From JBAZOJ01 sp041648755 (GTDB taxonomy: Bacteria; Planctomycetota; B143-G9), in NCBI GenBank assembly GCA_041648755.1, contig JBAZOJ010000046.1:1-18118 (forward strand): a stretch of 18,118 nt of DNA. The letters run 5' to 3'. Positions within the stretch are counted from its first letter, which is position 1, and each line of letters opens with the position of its first letter. The notes beneath the pieces are model-generated. The model was not told the origin of the DNA and did not search any database. It saw nothing but the letters and a program-made list of their open reading frames with translations. The translations under genes were made by a program, and so were the position numbers. Positions 1-6,726 of this stretch are shown here, in pieces.

Positions 1-610
1 AGTACTCCCCTTGCTGGATGTCAGTGGAATCCTCCTCGACCCGCAGGGCAAGACCGTGCGGCTCAGGCAGGCGGGCATGAGCCTGGATCTGAACGGTATC
101 GCGCAGGGCTTTGCCAGCGAGAGGGCCGCCGAGACCCTCGTCCGCCTGGGTGTTTCGGCCGCCTTGATCGAGTCAGGCGGAGGAGAGTTTGTCGCAGTCG
201 GCTCCAAGCCTGGGAATGAGGCCTTCCGCATTGGGATACGGAAACCCCGGAGAGAATCGCCCGAGGTTATTGCATACGTTGAGATGAAAGACAAGGCTCT
301 CGCAACAAGCGGCGACTATGAAAAGTACTTCGAGGCAGACGGGAAACGCTTTTCCCATCTTATGGATCCGCGCACAGGAATGCCGAAGACCGGCGAGCCG
401 AGTTCGGTGACAGTGATTGGGAAATCCTGTGCGATATGCGATGCCCTTGCAACAGTCGCCGCGATTCTCTCTCCCGACGAAGCGAAGAGGGTTGTTGCGA
501 CTTTTCCCGGATATGAGGTTATAATTGCGACGGAAACTCCCGGCGGCCCGAAGTTCACTTACAGTGATGGGCTCGTACAGACCGGGGACACGTTCTCCTT
601 TCGAAAGTAA
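1..610 (+). CDS. apbE: FAD:protein FMN transferase, ApbE family (5'-truncated)
   Basis: The reading frame is open to the left edge (first full codon at base 2), so the N-terminal part is missing; about 200 C-terminal residues are present. ApbE proteins move FMN from FAD onto Thr/Ser residues of redox subunits such as NqrB/NqrC or RnfG, usually outside the inner membrane. Visible family signatures, in order, are an LDLNGIAQGFASE segment, an ESGGGEFVAVG segment, the SGDYEKYFEADGKRFSHLMDP region with the DPRTG motif, and the CAICDALATVAAIL segment that matches the ADALAT metal-site region of the family. The position that is usually the Ala-Asp of this last motif reads Cys-Asp. The gene ends 18-21 bases before the prenyl synthase start, which suggests co-transcription. 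A signal peptide or lipobox would lie outside the window. No flavinylation target gene is visible nearby. I am confident of the family; the exact substrate is unknown. Confidence 0.92.
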   Translation, partial: VLPLLDVSGILLDPQGKTVRLRQAGMSLDLNGIAQGFASERAAETLVRLGVSAALIESGGGEFVAVGSKPGNEAFRIGIRKPRRESPEVIAYVEMKDKALATSGDYEKYFEADGKRFSHLMDPRTGMPKTGEPSSVTVIGKSCAICDALATVAAILSPDEAKRVVATFPGYEVIIATETPGGPKFTYSDGLVQTGDTFSFRK

Positions 611-631
611 CGCCCGGAAGAACGGACAGTG

Positions 632-1639
632 ATGGATATTGCGCGCGGCATGAATGCAGATCTGCTGAGGATACTGAAGCCCATCTCAGGCGAACTCTCA
701 GCCATAGAGAAGGGGCTTGTACGTGGTGTCGCTCCTCCCGGTGGAGCGATGCGCGAACCTTTGCTGCACTTGGAGCGAACAAAGGGCAAACTCCTTCGGC
801 CTGCTGTGGTATTTCTCGTGGGACAGATGCTGGGCGGAGTCAACGACCTTCACAGACGCGCGGCCGAGAGCATTGAACTGATGCACATCGCCAGCCTCGT
901 GCATGACGATGTCGTGGATCATTCTTCAATGCGCCGTGGCTCTCCAAGCCTTAACGCGCGTTACGGAGAGGAAGTAGCCTTGCTAACCGGCGATTACCTA
1001 TTCGCCCGTTCTATAGAGCTACTGCGGGACTTCAACGATGGAGACGCGTACCTGCTGATTTCCCGTTTTATCTCCCAAGCCAGCGAAGCAGAGATTCGCC
1101 AACTGAAACGCCTTTTCTCCTGCCAGGTAACCGAGGCTGACTATCTGGGGTACATTGAAGCAAAGACCGCCCGGCTGTTTGCGTTGGCCGCCGAACTTGG
1201 CGCGATGGCCTCCGGCGTTGGAAAAGAGTCCCGGCAAAGCCTGTCCGCATTCGGCTTGAATTTCGGGATGGCATTCCAGATCGCCGACGACTGCTCTGAC
1301 TTTCTTTCTGACCCGGACAGCGAGGGGAAGCCGATTTTCCAGGATCTTCCTCAGGGCCAATTCACCTTGCCCCTGATCCGGTTGTTCAAGATTCGGGGTG
1401 AAAAATGGTCCGCGGAGTGGGTTCTTCGGCTGAAGGAGAACGGAAAGCAGGCGACATGCGAGGCCGTGGAACTGCTGAGAGAGGAAAAGGTAATCGACTA
1501 CTGCATTGACAGGGCAGACGAGTACATTGCCACTTCGCGCAGTTCCCTGACCCCTCAGCTCGCGGAAAACGAAGTGCCTCTCTTCGCGTTGTGCGATGTT
1601 GTGCTCAGGAAAATCAGGAGCCTTTCGGCCACGCCTTGA
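632..1639 (+). CDS. Long-chain polyprenyl diphosphate synthase
   Basis: A trans-isoprenyl diphosphate synthase of about 335 residues. It extends an allylic diphosphate with isopentenyl diphosphate to make the side chain of a quinone (menaquinone or ubiquinone). Counting from a GTG at 629, the first aspartate-rich motif DDVVD is at residues 93-97, preceded by HIASLVH, and the second, DDCSD, is at 220-224. Residue -5 from the first motif is alanine; small residues there are typical of long-chain enzymes, not FPP or GGPP synthases. The usual GGKRLRP motif reads KGKLLRP. Length fits hexaprenyl to octaprenyl synthases (IspB/HepT type). The start may be GTG 629 or ATG 632; GGAAG at 616-620 could serve either. 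It follows apbE closely and is followed after 13 bases by a Minf_1886-family gene. Product chain length cannot be read from the sequence. Confidence 0.93.
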   Translation: MDIARGMNADLLRILKPISGELSAIEKGLVRGVAPPGGAMREPLLHLERTKGKLLRPAVVFLVGQMLGGVNDLHRRAAESIELMHIASLVHDDVVDHSSMRRGSPSLNARYGEEVALLTGDYLFARSIELLRDFNDGDAYLLISRFISQASEAEIRQLKRLFSCQVTEADYLGYIEAKTARLFALAAELGAMASGVGKESRQSLSAFGLNFGMAFQIADDCSDFLSDPDSEGKPIFQDLPQGQFTLPLIRLFKIRGEKWSAEWVLRLKENGKQATCEAVELLREEKVIDYCIDRADEYIATSRSSLTPQLAENEVPLFALCDVVLRKIRSLSATP

Positions 1640-1652
1640 CGGGCAATGAACC

Positions 1653-2015
1653 ATGGACCAAAAGGGCATTAACAAGTTAATCGAGATTCTGCAACGTGAC
1701 AGGCGTTACTCGCCTGAGGCGTATCGCTTTGTTAATGAGTCACTTACGAAATTGCTTGATAGCCTCCCACAGACCAGACACGTTACGGGAAGAGAACTGC
1801 TGGAGTCTTTCCGGATTCATGCAATCGACTCCTACGGGAATCTTGCCCGCCTCGTGTTGGAGGAGTGGGGCATATTTACTTGCGAGGATGTGGGCGAGAT
1901 AGTGTTCAACCTGACAGACGCTGGCCTTCTCAGCAAGCAGCCCACGGATACGAGGGCTGACTTTCTTGGAGGTTACTCCTTCGTTGCCGCATTCGACAGA
2001 CGCGAAATTGAATAA
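1653..2015 (+). CDS. Minf_1886 family conserved protein, function unknown
   Basis: A 120-residue soluble protein with no signal peptide or membrane segment. I recognise the small conserved family named after Methylacidiphilum Minf_1886. Hallmarks visible are an N-terminal RDRRYSPEAYRFV segment, RHVTGRELLESFRIHAID in the middle, LARLVLEEWGI, and a C-terminal CEDVGEIVFNLTDAGLLSK followed by an acidic/aromatic tail (ADFLGGYSFVAAFD). No enzymatic motif is apparent. The pattern of alternating hydrophobic helices suggests a small all-helical adaptor, but that is inference. The family is, to my knowledge, common in Verrucomicrobia, Planctomycetes and related lineages, and no function is established. 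It starts 13 bases after the prenyl synthase stop and ends 4 bases before the amidohydrolase start, so it belongs to the same transcript. Confidence 0.85.
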   Translation: MDQKGINKLIEILQRDRRYSPEAYRFVNESLTKLLDSLPQTRHVTGRELLESFRIHAIDSYGNLARLVLEEWGIFTCEDVGEIVFNLTDAGLLSKQPTDTRADFLGGYSFVAAFDRREIE

Positions 2016-2019
2016 ACCC

Positions 2020-3021
2020 ATGGCGGACGAAACACGTCCCCTCCGCTTTGACATACATGTTCACTATCTGGACGAGCCATCTGCGGACAATGGCGTCGTG
2101 GTCGGGCCGAAGCAGAGGCTTCATCCCTTTACTCTCTTCATGCGCGGAATCCGATTCCTGACTTGTGCCAAGCCGTTTCCCGAGATTCTGGCTCGTGAGT
2201 TGGATTCGCCCATGCTGGATCGGGCAGTTATTCTTGCCATGGATGGATGTTACAGGAACGGAAAGCTGGATCGCAAGAATACGGCATACTATGTACCGAA
2301 CGCGCTTGTGGCGGACTTCTGCGGCAGACATCCGAAGGCTCTGCTTGGCGCATCGATTAATCCGATGCGTTGCGATGCGATGGACGAACTCGAGCGAGTG
2401 GCCGTCATGGGGACCGTGCTGATAAAGTGGCTTCCTTATAGCCAGGGATTCGACCCCTCTGAGGCCGCCATCAAGCCTTTCTATCGGAGACTTGCACAAC
2501 TGCGCATACCACTCCTGATCCACACCGGGCCGGAGTACTCTTTGATTTCAAATCCCCCTCGGCTGTCAGACACCAGTGTTCTGATTCCAGCTTTGGATGA
2601 GGGGGTCACTGTCATCGCTGCTCATTCTTCATTGCCTGACTCCGTTTTCAGCCGGAGCAAGGCGGAGTTCAAGCGGTTTCGCGTTCTTCTCGATCGATTC
2701 CCGAACTTGTACGGAGACACGGCCGCGCTGTTCGGAGCATCACGGGTGCGCCAGATGGATCTTCTCCTCAAGGATGACATGGTTCGATCGAGAGTGCTCA
2801 ACGGAAGCGACTATCCCATTCCACAACTATGGCGGCTCGCAGGTGGTAAGATCAACCGGGAGGTGCGTCGCACTGTTTCCGCACAGAAGAACTACTTTTC
2901 GCGAGAGTATCTGCTGAAGAAAGAACTGGGCCTTGAAGAGTCCTTTGTGCGGCCTGCGACTGTTCTGAGGCTGCCATCTGACTCCCCAAAGGGCGATATT
3001 GAAAGAGGGCTCAATGCCTGA
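2020..3021 (+). CDS. Metal-dependent amidohydrolase (TIM-barrel, amidohydrolase_2-like)
   Basis: About 333 residues. I prefer ATG at 2020, 4 bases after the previous stop, over an in-frame TTG at 1966 that would overlap the upstream gene by 50 bases. The amidohydrolase barrel is shown by the N-terminal HxH motif in FDIHVHYL (His13, His15), Lys136 in LIKWLP, His168 in LLIHTGPE, His202 in VIAAHSS, and Asp264 in LNGSDYP. These lie at the ends of successive predicted strands and are the expected metal and catalytic residues. Family members hydrolyse or decarboxylate small molecules; the substrate here cannot be assigned. No signal peptide, so cytoplasmic. A lineage-specific insert of about 40 residues follows the HxH (PKQRLHPFTLFMRG region). 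Its last 8 bases overlap the RNase R start, indicating coupled translation. Confidence 0.82.
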   Translation: MADETRPLRFDIHVHYLDEPSADNGVVVGPKQRLHPFTLFMRGIRFLTCAKPFPEILARELDSPMLDRAVILAMDGCYRNGKLDRKNTAYYVPNALVADFCGRHPKALLGASINPMRCDAMDELERVAVMGTVLIKWLPYSQGFDPSEAAIKPFYRRLAQLRIPLLIHTGPEYSLISNPPRLSDTSVLIPALDEGVTVIAAHSSLPDSVFSRSKAEFKRFRVLLDRFPNLYGDTAALFGASRVRQMDLLLKDDMVRSRVLNGSDYPIPQLWRLAGGKINREVRRTVSAQKNYFSREYLLKKELGLEESFVRPATVLRLPSDSPKGDIERGLNA

Positions 3022-5215
3022 TCCGGCTATGAAGCAAAGGATTCTTGACCTGATGTCCAAGCCCGGCTATCGCGGCCTGAAGCAACGTCAGGTAGCACTG
3101 CTTCTTCGCATCGAAGACGACAGATACGAAGAATTCAAGCTGGCTCTCCGGCAGCTTGTTTCCGAAGGTTCCGTGGCCAAGAATCGCGGCAACAAGTACG
3201 ACCTTGCACTTCGGTCAAAGAAGATCATTGGGAAACTGACCGTCAGGGGAACGAACTACGGATACGTCAGTCGCGGTCCTCTGGGGATAGTCGAGATTCG
3301 ACGCGGCGGATTTGGCGGTGCGCTTCATGGTGACATGGTCGAAGTTGAGATAACTATCCCTCCGTTTGGCGGGCGCTTGCCAGAGGGCAGAGTCGTAAAT
3401 ATCATCTCCGTAGGGGAGCGGCTTGCCGTTGGCTCAGTAATTGAATCTCGATCAGGAATGACCTTCATTCCGATAAGGGGAGGGGTATGGCCTGAGGCTG
3501 ATATCCTCTCCGCCTCTGTCACGGACCTCGCGCACGGCGACCTGGTGACGGTCGAATTTGTCAGAGACAGCTATGGTCAGTTCGGCGCAAGTGTGGTGGA
3601 GCGATTGGGCAGCGGGGCCGAGTACTCATCAACTTTGGAGGCCATTCTCCGAGCGTACGAAATCGCAAGCGATTTTCCTTCGGACGTTGTTGAAGAAGCG
3701 TCACTGGCCAATGAGGCGCCATTGTCAATCGAAGGGCGTACAGACTTTCGGTCGTTGACTGCCATTACGATCGATCCGGAAGATGCGAAGGACTTTGACG
3801 ATGCCCTTTCGCTGGAGGAACTGCCCGACGGCTGGCGTCTATATGTTCACATTGCCGACGTCTCTTCTGCAGTGCCCCCCGCCTCCGCACTGGACGTAGA
3901 GGCCCGCAGGCGAGGGACAAGCGTTTATCTTCCCGGTTTTGTCGTGCCTATGCTTCCCCACCAGCTTTCGAACCATCGCTGTTGCCTGTCACCAAATGAG
4001 GATCGGTTGGCCAAGACCGCCATCATGGAATTCAACGCCGACGGTACACGACGCTCGTCAAAGCTGTTACGCTCAGTTATCCATTCGGCGATGCGGTTGG
4101 ACTATGGGATTGTCCAGCGCAAGCTGAAAGGAGAGATCGAGACTGTTGGTGTGTCGGAAGTGGATTCCCTTCTGGAGAAGCTCTGGGCACTTGCTTCGAA
4201 GATGAGGCGGCTGCGCGAAGACAGCGGTTCTCTCAACCTGGATATGCCCGAGGTGGTTCTTCGCATCGACGATAACGGTGTTTCAACGGACCTCACACGA
4301 GAGTGGGGTAATGAATCTCATTTCCTTGTCGAGGAGTGCATGCTGGCCGCGAACTGTGCCGTTGCCGAGATTATCTCGGACATGGGCATTCCGGGGATCT
4401 ACCGAATCCACGACGAACCCGACCCGCTTGCTACTGCCAACCTGCGCAATCTGCTGGTCTCCTTCGGGCTACCTGTCTCGCAACAACTCAGGCGTACCGA
4501 TCTGGCCGACATCGTGGAGAAGGTCAAGGACGAGGCATACGCGCGCGTGGTGAATCTTGCCATTCTGCGATCGATGAAGATGGCGGTCTACCGCGATACG
4601 CCCGGTTTGCATTACGCGCTTGCCTTCGACAGGTATCTGCACTTCACATCGCCTATTCGGCGCTATCCTGATTTGTATGTGCATCAGCAGCTTGACGCCC
4701 GGTACTTTCATTGCAGAGCAGGCGTTCAGGAGCAGGAAGCGCTTGCCGACATTGCATTGTTGTGCTGCGATACTGAGCGCAACGCTGACGAGTGCGAGCG
4801 GAACATGGTGCAACTCAAGACCCTTGAATATCTCTCCCGCTACAAGGGCCAGGAATTCGCTGGTGTCATTACGGCGGTCAAGGAGTTTGGCGTCATCGTT
4901 GAATTGGTCGATTTTCTTGTGGACGGCCTGATTCACGTGCGGGAACTGGGGAACGAGTATTACCTGCTCAATGGCGATGGAGTCAGATTGCAGGGAGATT
5001 TTGGAAGCGAGTATCGCCCCGGTCAGTCAGTGGTCGTGCGTCTTCATGACGTTGATCTTCCGCGGAGAAGACTTGAGTTGAGATTCGTCGGCATCGCTGC
5101 GAGGACCGGATACCAACGCAAAGGCGCGTCGCACAAGCCTGGAAAGAAAAGTCCTAAGGCAGTAAAAGGGAAGAGCGCGGGGCGCAAGCAGGGAAAGGGC
5201 AGGAGGCCGAGATGA
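3014..5215 (+). CDS. rnr: Ribonuclease R (RNB-family 3'-5' exoribonuclease)
   Basis: A 733-residue processive 3'-5' exoribonuclease that degrades structured RNA. The start is taken as ATG 3014 because GAAAGAGGG lies just upstream (3001-3009); an in-frame TTG at 2999 is less likely. Domains in order: winged-helix HTH (about 1-65), cold-shock OB folds (about 70-225), catalytic RNB domain (about 245-570), S1 domain (about 612-695) and a Lys/Arg-rich tail (about 700-733). The catalytic signature IDPEDAKDFDDA places Asp254, Asp260, Asp262 and Asp263 with the same spacing as the active-site aspartates of E. coli RNase II (201, 207, 209, 210). Further hallmarks are HIADVS, LPHQLSN and HFTSPIRRYPDLYVH. 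The length is somewhat below E. coli RNase R (813) but normal for the family. Its stop overlaps the glcD start (ATGA), so translation of the two is probably coupled. Confidence 0.97.
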   Translation: MPDPAMKQRILDLMSKPGYRGLKQRQVALLLRIEDDRYEEFKLALRQLVSEGSVAKNRGNKYDLALRSKKIIGKLTVRGTNYGYVSRGPLGIVEIRRGGFGGALHGDMVEVEITIPPFGGRLPEGRVVNIISVGERLAVGSVIESRSGMTFIPIRGGVWPEADILSASVTDLAHGDLVTVEFVRDSYGQFGASVVERLGSGAEYSSTLEAILRAYEIASDFPSDVVEEASLANEAPLSIEGRTDFRSLTAITIDPEDAKDFDDALSLEELPDGWRLYVHIADVSSAVPPASALDVEARRRGTSVYLPGFVVPMLPHQLSNHRCCLSPNEDRLAKTAIMEFNADGTRRSSKLLRSVIHSAMRLDYGIVQRKLKGEIETVGVSEVDSLLEKLWALASKMRRLREDSGSLNLDMPEVVLRIDDNGVSTDLTREWGNESHFLVEECMLAANCAVAEIISDMGIPGIYRIHDEPDPLATANLRNLLVSFGLPVSQQLRRTDLADIVEKVKDEAYARVVNLAILRSMKMAVYRDTPGLHYALAFDRYLHFTSPIRRYPDLYVHQQLDARYFHCRAGVQEQEALADIALLCCDTERNADECERNMVQLKTLEYLSRYKGQEFAGVITAVKEFGVIVELVDFLVDGLIHVRELGNEYYLLNGDGVRLQGDFGSEYRPGQSVVVRLHDVDLPRRRLELRFVGIAARTGYQRKGASHKPGKKSPKAVKGKSAGRKQGKGRRPR
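5201..5206 (+). promoter_or_regulatory. Strong Shine-Dalgarno for glcD
   Basis: A perfect AGGAGG lies inside the last codons of RNase R, 5 bases before the ATG at 5212. It fixes the glcD start and supports independent initiation as well as coupling through the ATGA overlap. Confidence 0.85.
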
Positions 5216-6621
5216 AGCTTGACGCATCAGTGTATAAGGAACTGCAGTCAATCTTTGGTCAGGAATGTGTGCTATCCTCCGAGGTGGACAAAGTCGCCTA
5301 CGGCTACGATGGCTCCCGAAGACAGTCCTCACCTGATGCCATTGTCAGAGCTCGCACTGTCGCGCAGATCTCGCAGCTTCTTACTGTCGCAAATGACAAG
5401 CGCATTCCTGTGATCCCCAGGGGTGCTGGCAGCAATACAACCGGTGGTGTGCTGGCCGTTCGGGGTGGTATTGTTCTCGATATGTCGCTGATGAACCGGA
5501 TTCTCTCAATCGATCCGCAGAACCTGTATGCCGAAGTAGAGCCCGGAGTGGTGGTCGGCGACCTGCAGAAGGCCGTTGAGGCCATGGGATTGTTCTATCC
5601 ACCCGACCCTGCTTCGAGCGATTTCTGCACCATTGGAGGGAATGTCGCGGAGGGCGCTGGCGGTTTGCGTGGGCTCAAGTACGGTGTCACCCGTGATTAT
5701 GTTCTCGGTCTGGAAGTTGTGTTGCCTGGCGGCGCTATCATTCGGACAGGCTCGGCAACAATCAAGTCTGTGGTCGGGTATGATCTAACGAGACTGATGG
5801 TTGGCAGTGAAGGTACGTTGGGCGTCATCACGCGGATCAGGCTCAAGTTGATACCGCTGCCTTTGTCCTCAGGAACGGCGCTAATCTCCTTCGGTAACGA
5901 TCTTGAAGCTCTTGAGGCAGCCAGTGAGATCGTGGCGGCGCGCATGCTGCCGCGCGCGCTGGAGTTCGTCGATCACAGGGCTTTGTCTGTTGTAAGAAAA
6001 GCTGGCGAAAGCGTTACAACTGAGGAAGGGCAAGCAATCCTGCTTGTTGAATTCGATGGAGCCGTTTCTTCCGTAGGGGAGGATCTCGGCAGGTTGGAAC
6101 AACTAATGGCGGGGAAGTGCGTGTCCTTCAGCAAAGCGCTTGATGCTGTCGAAAGAGCCCGATTGTGGAAAATGCGAAAGTCCATCTCCCCGTCCATTTA
6201 CAAGCTTGCTCCAGTAAAGGCAAGCGAAGACATATGCGTTCCGCGTTCCGCACTCGGCAAGATTCTGCTGGTACTTGAGGGCCTGGAGCAAAAGTATGGG
6301 ATCCCGGTCCTATCCTACGGTCATGCCGGAGATGGCAACCTGCATGTGAACTTCCTGTTGAGTGACGACTCGCCAGAGCTCTCGGAAAAATCCGAGGCGG
6401 CGATCAAGGAGTTGTTCGAGCAGACAATCGGACTATCCGGAACTCTATCCGGCGAGCATGGAATTGGCGTCACCAAGCAGCCCTACATACAGTTGGAGAT
6501 ACTTCCCGTGGAGATGGCTCTGATGTGGAAGATCAAGCAGTGTTTCGACCCTGATGGCATCCTCAACCCCGGGAAAGTCTTCCCGGTGGATTTCGAGAGC
6601 CGAAAGCCTAAAGCTCATTGA
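5212..6621 (+). CDS. glcD: FAD-linked oxidase, glycolate oxidase subunit GlcD / D-lactate dehydrogenase type
   Basis: A 469-residue flavoprotein that oxidises a 2-hydroxy acid (glycolate, D-lactate or similar). The N-terminal PCMH-type FAD-binding domain (about 40-215) shows VIPRGAGSNTTGG, PPDPASSDFCTIGGNVAEGA and GYDLTRLMVGSEGTLGVIT. The C-terminal FAD-oxidase domain carries HAGDGNLHVNF (His371) and GEHGIG (414-419), and ends in the usual FDPDGILNPGKVFP. Length matches GlcD (about 470-500). The partner subunits GlcE and GlcF are not in the window; the next gene is lepA behind its own promoter. The protein could therefore work with a distant Fe-S subunit or be a stand-alone D-lactate dehydrogenase. 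The family is certain but the substrate is not. No leader peptide is seen. Confidence 0.93.
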   Translation: MKLDASVYKELQSIFGQECVLSSEVDKVAYGYDGSRRQSSPDAIVRARTVAQISQLLTVANDKRIPVIPRGAGSNTTGGVLAVRGGIVLDMSLMNRILSIDPQNLYAEVEPGVVVGDLQKAVEAMGLFYPPDPASSDFCTIGGNVAEGAGGLRGLKYGVTRDYVLGLEVVLPGGAIIRTGSATIKSVVGYDLTRLMVGSEGTLGVITRIRLKLIPLPLSSGTALISFGNDLEALEAASEIVAARMLPRALEFVDHRALSVVRKAGESVTTEEGQAILLVEFDGAVSSVGEDLGRLEQLMAGKCVSFSKALDAVERARLWKMRKSISPSIYKLAPVKASEDICVPRSALGKILLVLEGLEQKYGIPVLSYGHAGDGNLHVNFLLSDDSPELSEKSEAAIKELFEQTIGLSGTLSGEHGIGVTKQPYIQLEILPVEMALMWKIKQCFDPDGILNPGKVFPVDFESRKPKAH

Positions 6622-6628
6622 TTGCCCA

Positions 6629-6658
6629 CGCAAATGGAGCGGTGTCTGCCGCCTTGCG
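6629..6658 (+). other. Imperfect inverted repeat overlapping the lepA -35 box
   Basis: CGCAA (6629-6633) and GCGG (6639-6642) can pair with CCGC (6649-6652) and TTGCG (6654-6658), with a 6-base loop, a 5-base bulge on one side and 1 base on the other. There is no U-tract after it, so it is a poor intrinsic terminator for glcD. The right arm coincides with the -35 box, so an operator or an attenuating structure is possible. May be chance. Confidence 0.3.
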
Positions 6659-6681
6659 AATCAGCCAGAATGCTGTATAAT
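6654..6681 (+). promoter_or_regulatory. Sigma70-type promoter for the lepA operon
   Basis: TTGCGA at 6654-6659 and a perfect TATAAT at 6676-6681 are separated by 16 bases. Transcription should start near 6688, about 30 bases before the lepA ATG. It lies in the only sizeable non-coding gap of the plus-strand half of the window. It separates the redox/RNase operon from the lepA-signal peptidase operon. Confidence 0.72.
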
Positions 6682-6705
6682 CGCATGATGGAGGAATACT
6701 GCACA

Positions 6706-6726
6706 ATGCGGACACCCAATGACTGA
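6706..6726 (+). CDS. Possible leader mini-ORF overlapping the lepA start
   Basis: ATG at 6706 opens a six-codon frame (MRTPND) that stops at 6724-6726, just inside lepA, whose ATG is at 6719. GGAGGA at 6690-6695 is the only good ribosome-binding sequence in the leader; it is 10 bases from this ATG but 23 from lepA. ATGs at 6685 and 6688 are in the same frame, but they fall at or before the predicted transcription start. Translation of the mini-ORF would bring ribosomes to the lepA start. Real expression is unproven. Confidence 0.3.
   Translation: MRTPND

Noticed and set aside
495..525. TTGCGA and a perfect TATAAT inside apbE as a promoter for the prenyl synthase
   Set aside because: The spacer is 19 bases, the sequence is coding (encodes VVATFPGYEVIIA), and gene spacing already suggests an operon. 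A chance match is likely.
1019..1675. A 218-codon open frame on the minus strand
   Set aside because: It is antisense to the prenyl diphosphate synthase, whose two aspartate-rich motifs are intact; no family features.
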